NCBI RefSeq assembly: GCF_030678915.1
Contig: NZ_JAUUTZ010000023.1
Span: forward strand, 1 to 64,000
Source: Paracoccus wurundjeri
Lineage (GTDB): Bacteria > Pseudomonadota > Alphaproteobacteria > Rhodobacterales > Rhodobacteraceae
DNA: 64,000 nt
Reading direction: 5' to 3'
Shown: positions 52,307 to 60,373 of the stretch, one piece after another
How the letters are laid out: each line of letters starts with the position of its first letter
Position numbering within the stretch: position 1 is the first letter of the stretch
Program-made: the position numbers and the translations under genes
Notes under the pieces: model-generated
What the model saw: the letters and a program-made list of their open reading frames with translations, nothing else
The model's database searches: none
Told to the model about the DNA's origin: nothing

Positions 52307-53833
52307 ATGCCAAACGATCAGACGCATGAATTCAAGGGCGTGGGCGTGATGCCCTTCGCCAAGCGCTATGACAATTTCATCGGCGGGAAATGGGCCGCGC
52401 CGAAATCGGGCAAGTATTTCGTCAACACCACCCCGATCACCGGCGGTGAAATCGGCGAAATCGCCCGCTCGAACGCCGATGATATCGAGGCCGCGCTGGA
52501 CGCGGCCCATGCCGCCAAGGACAAATGGGGCCGCACCGCCCCGGCCGAACGCTCCGCCGTGCTGCTGAAGATCGCCGACCGGATGGAGCAGAATCTCGAT
52601 CTGCTGGCCACCGCCGAGACATGGGATAACGGCAAGCCTATCCGCGAGACAATGGCCGCCGACCTGCCGCTTGCCATCGATCATTTCCGCTATTTCGCCG
52701 GTGTTCTGCGCGCACAGGAAGGCGCCCTGTCCGAGATCGACGACGATACCGTTGCCTATCACTTCCACGAGCCGCTGGGCGTGGTCGGCCAGATCATCCC
52801 GTGGAACTTTCCGCTGCTGATGGCCTGCTGGAAACTGGCTCCGGCACTGGCGGCGGGGAACTGCGTAGTGCTGAAGCCGGCCGAACAGACCCCGGCGGGC
52901 ATCATGGTCTGGGCTGACCTGATCGGTGATCTGCTGCCTCCGGGCGTGCTGAACATCGTCAACGGCTTCGGGCTGGAGGCCGGCAAGCCGCTGGCATCGA
53001 ACCCCCGCATCGCCAAGATCGCCTTTACCGGCGAGACGACGACGGGCCGTCTGATCATGCAATATGCCAGCGAAAACCTGATCCCGGTGACGCTGGAACT
53101 TGGCGGCAAATCGCCGAACATCTTCTTTGACGACGTGGCACGCGAGGATGACGATTTCTTCGACAAGGCAATCGAGGGTTTCGTGATGTTCGCTCTCAAT
53201 CAGGGCGAAGTCTGCACCTGTCCGTCACGCGCCCTGATCCATGAATCGATCTATGATAAATTCATGGACCGCGCCCTTGCCCGGGTGAAGGCCATCAAAC
53301 AGGGGGACCCGCGCGAGGCGGATACGATGATCGGCGCGCAGGCCAGTTCCGAGCAGAAGGAAAAGATCCTCAGCTATTTCGACATCGGCCGTCAGGAAGG
53401 CGCCGAAGTGCTGACCGGAGGCAAGGCCGCCGATCTGGGCGGCGATCTGAGCTCTGGTTATTACATCGAGCCGACGGTCCTGAAGGGCAATAACAAGATG
53501 CGGGTTTTCCAGGAGGAAATCTTCGGCCCGGTCGTGTCGGTAACCACCTTCAAGGATCACGAAGAGGCCCTGTCCATCGCCAATGATACGCTTTACGGGC
53601 TTGGTTCCGGCGTCTGGAGCCGCGATGCCAATACCTGCTATCGCTTTGGCCGCGCGATCAAGGCGGGCCGCGTCTGGACCAATTGTTATCACGCCTATCC
53701 CGCGCATGCGGCATTCGGCGGCTACAAGCAGTCGGGTATCGGGCGGGAAACGCATAAGATGATGCTGGATCACTATCAGCAGACCAAGAACATGCTGGTC
53801 AGCTACAGCCCCAAGAAACTGGGCTTCTTCTGA
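52307..53833 (+). CDS. NAD-dependent aldehyde dehydrogenase (acetaldehyde/ExaC type)
   Basis: The 508-residue enzyme has Glu264 in TLELGGKSPNIFF, the nucleophile Cys303 in NQGEVCTCPSR, and GQIIPWNFPLLMACWKLAPAL for cofactor binding. The CTC motif and the phrase FALNQGEVCTCPSRALIHES match the ExaC/AcoD group that oxidises acetaldehyde from ethanol or acetoin. The start at 52307 follows AAGGAGGACGACA; an earlier frame start at 52193 lies within the operator. A DUF779 gene follows, a recurrent neighbour of this group. Confidence 0.93.
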   Translation: MPNDQTHEFKGVGVMPFAKRYDNFIGGKWAAPKSGKYFVNTTPITGGEIGEIARSNADDIEAALDAAHAAKDKWGRTAPAERSAVLLKIADRMEQNLDLLATAETWDNGKPIRETMAADLPLAIDHFRYFAGVLRAQEGALSEIDDDTVAYHFHEPLGVVGQIIPWNFPLLMACWKLAPALAAGNCVVLKPAEQTPAGIMVWADLIGDLLPPGVLNIVNGFGLEAGKPLASNPRIAKIAFTGETTTGRLIMQYASENLIPVTLELGGKSPNIFFDDVAREDDDFFDKAIEGFVMFALNQGEVCTCPSRALIHESIYDKFMDRALARVKAIKQGDPREADTMIGAQASSEQKEKILSYFDIGRQEGAEVLTGGKAADLGGDLSSGYYIEPTVLKGNNKMRVFQEEIFGPVVSVTTFKDHEEALSIANDTLYGLGSGVWSRDANTCYRFGRAIKAGRVWTNCYHAYPAHAAFGGYKQSGIGRETHKMMLDHYQQTKNMLVSYSPKKLGFF

Positions 53834-53841
53834 GAACCATG

Positions 53842-53938
53842 GCGGGGGCTTGCGCAGCCCCCGCACCCCCTGCGAGATATTTGTACAAAGAAGAAGAAGA
53901 AGAAGAAAGACAGCGGGCTTCTTCTTTGCATAAATACC
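53842..53938. repeat. Rhodobacterial intergenic repeat: full copy facing an inverted partial copy
   Basis: A nine-base-pair hairpin GCGGGGGCT-TGCGC-AGCCCCCGC (53842-53864) is followed by ACCCCCTGCG and tail ATATTT-GTACA-AAGAAGAAG. A short AGA microsatellite (about 53889-53908) comes next, then an inverted tail at 53918-53938 that reads GGTATTT-ATGCA-AAGAAGAAG on the minus strand. CAAAGAAGAAG and CTTCTTCTTTG (53886-53896 with 53918-53928) can pair over 11 bases. It lies between the dehydrogenase and DUF779 genes. Confidence 0.75.
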
Positions 53939-53987
53939 TGAAAACCTGTTCGCACCAGCGAACCGAGCGTGGAGAAGGAGGCGCAAG

Positions 53988-54317
53988 ATGTCCACAGTCA
54001 CTGCCACATCCGAGGCGCTTCAGCTGATTGATGAGATCGTGGCGGATCACGGCCCCGTGCTGTTTCATCAGTCCGGAGGATGCTGCGACGGGTCTTCCCC
54101 GATGTGTTATCCGCAGGGTGAATTCAAGGTCAGCGAACGCGATGTGAAACTGGGCGAAATCGGAGGGGCGCCGTTCTATATCTCGGCCAGCCAGTACGAG
54201 GCCTGGAAACATACCGATCTGATCATTGACGTCGTGCCAGGGCGGGGCGGGATGTTCAGCCTTGATAACGGGCGGGAGAAACGGTTCCTTACCCGCTCGG
54301 AGATTTGCTCGATCTGA
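53988..54317 (+). CDS. DUF779-family protein
   Basis: The 109-residue cytosolic protein is recognised by LFHQSGGCCDGSSPMCYP (residues 26-43) and PFYISASQYEAWKHTDLIIDVVPGRGGMFSLDN. Three cysteines in the first motif could bind metal or form a redox site. The family is repeatedly found beside ExaC/AcoD-type aldehyde dehydrogenases but has no established function that I know. The ribosome site GAAGGAGGCGCAAG is strong, so it can be expressed well even though the repeat separates it from the dehydrogenase. Confidence 0.85.
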   Translation: MSTVTATSEALQLIDEIVADHGPVLFHQSGGCCDGSSPMCYPQGEFKVSERDVKLGEIGGAPFYISASQYEAWKHTDLIIDVVPGRGGMFSLDNGREKRFLTRSEICSI

Positions 54318-54376
54318 ATGATTGTGATGCTGCCGGGTTATGCCTATAAGCGGGACGTTCCAACGGAGGTCCGGGC

Positions 54377-55294
54377 ATGGCGCATAATGTATTTATCGAC
54401 GGCGAAGCCGGCACGACGGGTTTGCAAATCCGCGAAAGGCTGGAAGCGCGCGACGATATCCGCCTGATCCAGATCGATCCCGCCCGCAGGAAAGAGCCTG
54501 ATGCGCGGCGCGAAGCCTTTGCCGCGGCAGATGTGGCGATTCTGTGCCTGCCGGACGATGCGGCGCGCGAAGCCGTCAGGCTGTGCTCTGATCTGGATAC
54601 ACGGCTGATCGATGCCTCGACCGCGCATCGCGTGGATCCTGACTGGGTGTTCGGCTTTCCCGAGCTGGCCCCTGGGAACCGCACGCGGATCGCACAGGCC
54701 CGTTTGGTCAGCAATCCCGGTTGCTATTCCACCGGCTCGATCGCGATCATCGCGCCGCTGGTCGCGGCGGGATTGATCCCGGCGGACGAAGCGGTCTCGA
54801 TCAACGCCGTTTCGGGATATACGGGCGGCGGCAAAAGCCTGATCGCGGAATATGAACGCGGCGAGGCTCCGGCGCATTTCATCTATGGGCTGACGCAGGT
54901 CCACAAGCATCTTCCGGAGATCATGCATTGGGGCGGGCTGACTGTGCAGCCGGTGTTCGCGCCTTCGGTCGGGAATTTCGCGCAGGGCATGGCCGTGCAG
55001 CTTCCGCTGCATCTGAACGACCGGCGCAGCATGGCGGATCTGCATGATGCGCTTGCCGGTCATTATGACGGCGCGCAGTTCGTAAAGGTTCTGCCGATGG
55101 ATGAAAGCCGTGCGAGAATTGTGCCGACGGCGCTCAACCACACGAACATGATGCATATTTCGATTCAGGGAAATCGCGATGCGGGCTGCGCGACCATCGT
55201 GGCGGTTCTGGACAATCTGGGCAAGGGAGCGTCGGGCGCCTCGGTGCAGAACCTGAATATCATGTTGGGGCTGGACGAAGCGACCGGGCTCTGA
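54377..55294 (+). CDS. argC: N-acetyl-gamma-glutamyl-phosphate reductase (short type)
   Basis: Third step of arginine synthesis, NADPH-dependent reduction of the acyl phosphate. The 305-residue enzyme is the shorter type 2 ArgC. It starts NVFIDGEAGTTGLQI and has the catalytic Cys116 in SNPGCYSTG, then AVSGYTGGGKSLI. The start follows ACGGAGGTCCGGGC. It is not in an arg operon; a DUF779 gene lies 59 bases upstream. Confidence 0.93.
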   Translation: MAHNVFIDGEAGTTGLQIRERLEARDDIRLIQIDPARRKEPDARREAFAAADVAILCLPDDAAREAVRLCSDLDTRLIDASTAHRVDPDWVFGFPELAPGNRTRIAQARLVSNPGCYSTGSIAIIAPLVAAGLIPADEAVSINAVSGYTGGGKSLIAEYERGEAPAHFIYGLTQVHKHLPEIMHWGGLTVQPVFAPSVGNFAQGMAVQLPLHLNDRRSMADLHDALAGHYDGAQFVKVLPMDESRARIVPTALNHTNMMHISIQGNRDAGCATIVAVLDNLGKGASGASVQNLNIMLGLDEATGL

Positions 55295-55537
55295 GCAGCA
55301 AGGCGGGGCGGCGCGAAACCTATCGATGTGACGCGATAACTGCCTGATCCGGTTGTTCCCGGATTTCGTGACCGGCAGGCGGGATGCGTCGCAAGCCGAT
55401 GACGCGGGTATCGATCCCTGAAATCCCTATAGGGGCGTCATCGTCGCAATATGATTCCACGCAAATGATGGAAGCCCTTCCGGGATTTGATTCATGATGA
55501 TATGGCAACGAAATATCGCTTATGGTGAAGGTGACGA

Positions 55538-56443
55538 ATGACCAGTTCGCACGGTCGGGGTGGCTCTGCCTGGAACCTTCAGGGCGCGATGTGCATGATC
55601 CTGGCGATGGGCTGCTTTGCCCTTGAGGATGCGTTCCTGAAACAGGCGGCGGCAAGCCTGCCGATAGGTCAGGTGCTGCTCTCCTTCGGCATCCTTGGAT
55701 TTCTGACTTTTTCCGCGCTTGCCGTGCGGGTGGGTGAAAAGCCGCTGTCGAATTCCATGTTATCGCCGGTGATGTTGTCGCGCTCGGCATTCGAGGTGAC
55801 GGGACGGCTTTTCTTCATGCTGGCCATCGCCCTTACCCCTCTTTCCACCGCTTCGGCCATTCTTCAGGCTGCGCCATTGGTCGTCATTGCGGGGGCGGGC
55901 GCCTTTTTTGGCGAAAAGGTAAGTCTTCGGCGCTGGCTTTCCGTGTTTGTCGGCTTTGCCGGAGTCGTGATGATCCTGCGCCCCGGAACCGATGGATTCA
56001 GCCTTTTGTCGCTGCTTGCGGTAATCGCGACGCTGGGCTTTGCGGGCCGGGACCTGGCGACCAGAGCCGCACCGCAATCGATGTCTCATCGTCAGCTTGG
56101 CGTCGCGGGGTTTCTGATGCTCATCATTTCGGGGATGATCGCCCTGCCCTTCGGTTCCTGGCCCGAATGGCCGTCTGCCAAGGCGGCCATATGTCTGTTT
56201 GCGGCCACGACCGCGGGCGTGGTTGCTTATACGGCACTGACTATCGCCATGCGTACGGGCGAGATCGCCGCGGTGACGCCATTCAGATATACACGATTGG
56301 TCTTTGCCATGATCGCGGGAATTCTGCTCTTCCAGGAGCAGCCCGATCTATGGACCATCCTTGGCTCGGGAATCGTGATCGTCTCTGGATTATTCGCATT
56401 GATGCCGCCGAGCCGGGGTGCCAACCCGGGTCGGGCACGATAA
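55538..56443 (+). CDS. DMT-superfamily permease (EamA)
   Basis: Membrane protein of 301 residues with ten predicted helices in two EamA repeats (LEDAFLKQAAASLPIGQVLLSF in the first; VVAYTALTIAMRTGEIAAVTPFRYTRLVFAMIAGI in the second). The family exports or imports small metabolites; nothing here fixes a substrate. It is a single gene with a 243-base upstream region in which no element was recognised. Confidence 0.88.
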   Translation: MTSSHGRGGSAWNLQGAMCMILAMGCFALEDAFLKQAAASLPIGQVLLSFGILGFLTFSALAVRVGEKPLSNSMLSPVMLSRSAFEVTGRLFFMLAIALTPLSTASAILQAAPLVVIAGAGAFFGEKVSLRRWLSVFVGFAGVVMILRPGTDGFSLLSLLAVIATLGFAGRDLATRAAPQSMSHRQLGVAGFLMLIISGMIALPFGSWPEWPSAKAAICLFAATTAGVVAYTALTIAMRTGEIAAVTPFRYTRLVFAMIAGILLFQEQPDLWTILGSGIVIVSGLFALMPPSRGANPGRAR

Positions 56444-56627
56444 TCCCCGGCATGATGTTATCAAACTGATGCACTGAACGGCCGGTACGAACCGCTGCTT
56501 TTAAATGGGCGGTAGTTTTATATAAGCCCTGCGAAACACTGTCGGACCGTCGGGCCGCAACCAACAACAAACCCGCCCCATTTACAAAACGGGACGGATC
56601 CGGATTTCAGACGGTTTCAACGCCCGA

Positions 56628-56870
56628 TTACATTGCCTTTTGTTTTTGGCCTTCTTGCAAACAATATGCATCGGCAGTTTTCACAGACATGTTGTCCGGG
56701 CGATCGATCGAGCGATCCCAGCTGACGATGTCTTTCGTGTACAATTGGCAAACAATCTGACCCTGCGGCGTATCAACCGTTACCGGAGTCGATTCATATT
56801 GCTTAGGATCCAAGGAACAGGCGGCAAGCGCTGCGATTCCGACGGTAACAAAAGCGAGCTTCTTCAACAT
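56628..56870 (-). CDS. Small hypothetical lipoprotein
   Basis: The 80-residue protein has a signal peptide MLKKLAFVTVGIAALAAC with lipobox (Cys18) and a short mature domain with two further cysteines (IVCQLYTKD and DAYCLQEG), probably disulfide-linked. The start at 56870 follows GGGGGATATTTT; a longer frame to 56903 adds 11 residues ahead of the signal. No family is recognised. Confidence 0.7.
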   Translation of the reverse strand: MLKKLAFVTVGIAALAACSLDPKQYESTPVTVDTPQGQIVCQLYTKDIVSWDRSIDRPDNMSVKTADAYCLQEGQKQKAM

Positions 56871-56965
56871 AAAATATCCCCCGTAAAAGTGGTTGAATAC
56901 CACTACGTTTATAACGCCTGAGTCAAGTATTATCCGATGCTGTCAGGTACTTTCTGATTTAACAG

Positions 56966-57142
56966 TTAACGCAGGTTGTGCAAAATTTTCTGCTCTCGCC
57001 CAAAGGTTTCTTCCCAAGTGAAATCAAACTGCGCGGGCTTCGAATGCTGCATGCCGGGTATCCGGGCAGTTTTATCCACAGGCGGATTATTTCTCCGGTC
57101 GGTACGCCGGATATCGGCGATATGCCGGGTCGCTTCTTCCAT
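56966..57142 (-). CDS. Possible small protein of 58 residues
   Basis: An ATG frame begins MEEATRHIADIRRT and ends ..TFGREQKILHNLR. AGGGAGG lies five bases upstream of the ATG, a strong ribosome site. The composition is charged and soluble, with a Trp/Phe-containing middle (FDFTWEE), and does not look like a random frame. It lies divergently upstream of the LysR gene. No homologue is known to me; it could instead be the tail of a decayed gene, because the frame stays open for at least 25 codons before the ATG. Confidence 0.35.
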   Translation of the reverse strand: MEEATRHIADIRRTDRRNNPPVDKTARIPGMQHSKPAQFDFTWEETFGREQKILHNLR

Positions 57143-57259
57143 GCCGGCCTCCCTGCCCCTAAGATCACAGTCATGCTGACGGCTCTGAACCGTCGGGCGC
57201 CTGCCCGCCGGGGCTCGTAATTGCCTGATATGGGGCCGAAAGCTGGAAGGATCGCGGGA

Positions 57260-58165
57260 ATGTCACGCTTCAAACTGAATATCAAGCATATCGAGGCTTT
57301 TGTCGAAGTCGCCGATCTGGGCACTTTCCGCCGCGCCGCCGAGCGTTTGCACACGACGCAACCCAGTATCTCGAACCGCATCGCCCAGCTCGAAGGATAT
57401 ATCGGGCAACGACTGATGGAACGCGACGCCGGTTCGGTACGCCTGACCCCGCGAGGAGAGGCATTGCTGAATCCGGCACGGGCGATCCTTGAAGCCGCAG
57501 ATGCATTTTTGGCGGCAGTCGATGACGATACCCGCTTCGAGGGAATGCTGCGCCTTGGCGTCAGCGAGTTGATCGCCCATACATGGCTGTCCCGGTTCCT
57601 GATGGAAATGCGGGAACGCTTTCCCGGTATCGATATCGACCTGACTGTCGACATGAGCGCGAATCTCAGCAAGGCCCTGTTCGACAGGTCGCTGGATCTG
57701 ACGATCCAGAATGCACCTTTCGACCGGTTGGCCGGAGGAACCCTGCAACTGGGAAGAAGCGCGCATTGCTGGGTCGCGGCGCCGGGTCTGTGTCTGGCCG
57801 GCAGGCCCATCTCGGCACGGGAACTCGCGGCACAGCCTATATTGGCCCATGCGCGGACGTCGCAGGCTTACAAGCAGATAGGCGATCATTTCCGCAATCA
57901 GGGGCTGAGGCTGCGGCTGATGTCCTTGTCTTACATGGGAACCTGTCTGCAAATGGCATTGAACGGGCTGGGCGTCGCATGTCTGCCTGTCGCGATGCTG
58001 GAGGATGTGTTGACCAAAGGGAAACTGGTGCGTGTCGATTACCCGTGGATTCCCGACGATCTGGTGTTCTCGGCCCGCTACCTTCTGGATCCCGCGCCGA
58101 CATGGCTGAAGGAAGCGGTTCAGATCGCGCAGCGCATTTTCCCACCCGAAAGCGGTACAGGATAA
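57260..58165 (+). CDS. LysR-family transcriptional regulator
   Basis: The 301-residue regulator has an N-terminal helix-turn-helix (IKHIEAFVEVADLGTFRRAAERLHTTQPSISNRIAQLE, in parts) and a periplasmic-binding-like effector domain. The ATG at 57260 is chosen; an in-frame start at 57221 adds 13 residues. It lies 90 bases upstream of hyuA on the same strand, so it probably regulates the hyu-TRAP cluster. The intergenic region has a T-N11-A-like dyad. Confidence 0.9.
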   Translation: MSRFKLNIKHIEAFVEVADLGTFRRAAERLHTTQPSISNRIAQLEGYIGQRLMERDAGSVRLTPRGEALLNPARAILEAADAFLAAVDDDTRFEGMLRLGVSELIAHTWLSRFLMEMRERFPGIDIDLTVDMSANLSKALFDRSLDLTIQNAPFDRLAGGTLQLGRSAHCWVAAPGLCLAGRPISARELAAQPILAHARTSQAYKQIGDHFRNQGLRLRLMSLSYMGTCLQMALNGLGVACLPVAMLEDVLTKGKLVRVDYPWIPDDLVFSARYLLDPAPTWLKEAVQIAQRIFPPESGTG

Positions 58166-58167
58166 CA

Positions 58168-58177
58168 TATTCGAATA
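58168..58177. promoter_or_regulatory. Palindrome upstream of hyuA, possible LysR site
   Basis: TATTCGAATA, a perfect ten-base palindrome inside an AT-rich 90-base gap. The wider stretch ATTC-N15-GAAT (58169-58191) also fits a spaced LysR dyad. The assignment is by position. Confidence 0.35.
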
Positions 58178-58255
58178 GTATTTATCAGAATAAAGAATTT
58201 TTTCATTATACTTCTTCTGCCCTAAGCTCGCTGAACAGCTGACAACGAGGAAGCG

Positions 58256-60373
58256 ATGACGAAAACTCTGACACGTCTTGGCGTCGATATCGGCGGCACC
58301 TTTACTGATGTGGTGCTGGAGATCGGCCCGGAGCGGCATTCGACCAAGGTGCTGACCACCTATGCCGCGCCGGAAGACGCGATCGTCGAGGGGATGCATC
58401 GCGTCTGCGCCAAGGCCGGAATCGCGCCCGACCAGATCGGGCAGATCATTCACGGAACGACACTGGCCACCAACGCCCTGATCGAGCGGCGCGGAGCCAA
58501 GACCGCATTGATCACGACCAAGGGCTTTCGCGATGTGATCGAGATGCGCACCGAAAGCCGGTTCGAGCAATATGACCTGAACCTTGTCCTTCCCGAGCCG
58601 CTTCTGCCCCGCAACCGCCGCCATGTCGTGACCGAGCGTCTGGATGCGGATGGCAATGTGCTGATCCCGCTGGATGAGGCCGAAGTCGAAACGCTTGCCG
58701 ATGATCTTGCCGCCGCAGGCTATGAAAGCATCGCGGTCGGCTTGCTGCATTCCTATGTCAATGACGCGCATGAACGCCGGATCGCAGAGATCCTGTCGCG
58801 TAAGCTGCCGGATGCGATGATTTCGATCTCGTCCGAAGTCTCGCCGCAGATGCGCGAATATGAACGCTTCAACACCACCATCGCGAATGCCTATATCAAG
58901 CCGCTGATGAAATCCTATCTGACCCGTCTGGCGCAGCGCCTGCGGGATGAGGGCGCGGATTGCCCGGTTTTTCTGATGCATTCGGGCGGCGGTATCATCG
59001 ACATCGCCACAGCGGCCGAATTCCCGGTGCGGCTGGTGGAATCCGGTCCGGCAGGCGGCGCGGTATTCGCCGCCGATATCGCCGCGCGGCACGGGCTGGA
59101 TAAGGTGCTAAGCTTCGATATGGGCGGCACCACTGCCAAGATCTGCCTGATTCAGAAGCAGGTACCGAAAACCGCGCGGGTTTTCGAGGTGGCGCGAAGC
59201 TATCGCTTCAAGAAAGGCTCGGGCATGCCGATTTCAATCCCGGTGATCGACATGGTCGAGATCGGGGCCGGTGGCGGCTCTCTGGCGCATGTCGATGCGC
59301 TTAATCAGATTCGTGTCGGCCCGGAAAGCGCCGGATCGGAACCCGGTCCCGCCTGCTATGGGCGGGGCGGCACCCGTCCCGCCGTGACCGATGCGGATCT
59401 GGTGCTGGGCAAGCTGGATCCGGCCAATTTCGCCGCCGGAACCATCCCGCTATATCCCGACAAATCCGCCGGCGCATTAACTGAAACGCTGGGCAAACCG
59501 CTGTCGATGGATGTGACCGAGGCCGCATGGGGGCTGGCCGAGGTGGTGGACGAGAATATGGCCAATGCCGCCCGCGTCCATGCCGTCGAGAATGGCGAGG
59601 ATATCAGCGAATACACGATGATCGCATTCGGCGGCGCCGCGCCGCTTCACGCCGGACGGCTATGCGAGAAGCTGGGGATCTCGCGCTGCCTGATCCCGCA
59701 AGGGGCTGGCGTCGGCTCGGCCATCGGTTTTCTGCGCGCGCCCTTCAGCTTCGAAGCTAATCGTTCGGTCTTCATGAAGATGAACGGTTTCGATACGGCG
59801 GCGGTCAAACAGCTATTCGCCGAGATGGAAGAGGAAGCAAAAAGCTTTGTCCGCGGCTGCGATGCGAAAGCCGAGATCAGGACCGAACATAAAATCTACA
59901 TGCGGTATTCCGGTCAGGGATGGGAAGTTCCCGTCCTGCTGAATCAAGCGGATATATCCTCGCCCGATCCGGAACGCTATCTGGCACATTTTCAGGAAGA
60001 ATACAGCAAACTCTTCGGCCGCCCGGTCGAGGGGCTGGGCGTGGAAATCACCGTCTGGGCCGTCAACGCCTTTACCGAGCCGGATATCTCGGATCCGGTC
60101 GAACCGGCCTCGCAGGGCGATGCGGCGCAGGTCAGCGGGCAGCGCGACCTGTTCGATGCCGCGCGGGGACAGATGCTTGGGGCCGGGGTGGTGCAGCGCG
60201 GTGATCTTGCGCCCGGCCAGCATGTTACCGGCCCGGCGGTCATCACCGAGGATGAGACGACGATTGTCCTGCCCTCCAGTCAGGAACTGATTGCCCAGCC
60301 GGATGGCACACTGGATATCCGGGCCATCACAGCCGCATCGCAACGCGACGAAAAAGGAGCCGCCAATGTCTAA
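58256..60373 (+). CDS. hyuA: Hydantoinase/5-oxoprolinase subunit A (HyuA)
   Basis: ATP-dependent amidohydrolase subunit of 705 residues. The N-terminal actin-like ATP site is LGVDIGGTFTDVVLE (residues 7-21), then GTTLATNALIERRG, and a second phosphate loop FDMGGTTAKICL near 283. The family opens the ring of hydantoins, 5-oxoproline or N-methylhydantoin at the cost of ATP, or carboxylates ketones. The start at 58256 follows CGAGGAAGCG. It overlaps hyuB by eight bases. Confidence 0.9.
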   Translation: MTKTLTRLGVDIGGTFTDVVLEIGPERHSTKVLTTYAAPEDAIVEGMHRVCAKAGIAPDQIGQIIHGTTLATNALIERRGAKTALITTKGFRDVIEMRTESRFEQYDLNLVLPEPLLPRNRRHVVTERLDADGNVLIPLDEAEVETLADDLAAAGYESIAVGLLHSYVNDAHERRIAEILSRKLPDAMISISSEVSPQMREYERFNTTIANAYIKPLMKSYLTRLAQRLRDEGADCPVFLMHSGGGIIDIATAAEFPVRLVESGPAGGAVFAADIAARHGLDKVLSFDMGGTTAKICLIQKQVPKTARVFEVARSYRFKKGSGMPISIPVIDMVEIGAGGGSLAHVDALNQIRVGPESAGSEPGPACYGRGGTRPAVTDADLVLGKLDPANFAAGTIPLYPDKSAGALTETLGKPLSMDVTEAAWGLAEVVDENMANAARVHAVENGEDISEYTMIAFGGAAPLHAGRLCEKLGISRCLIPQGAGVGSAIGFLRAPFSFEANRSVFMKMNGFDTAAVKQLFAEMEEEAKSFVRGCDAKAEIRTEHKIYMRYSGQGWEVPVLLNQADISSPDPERYLAHFQEEYSKLFGRPVEGLGVEITVWAVNAFTEPDISDPVEPASQGDAAQVSGQRDLFDAARGQMLGAGVVQRGDLAPGQHVTGPAVITEDETTIVLPSSQELIAQPDGTLDIRAITAASQRDEKGAANV

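Noticed and set aside
57263..59092. 609-codon minus-strand frame
   Set aside because: Antisense to the LysR and hyuA genes; no domain recognised.
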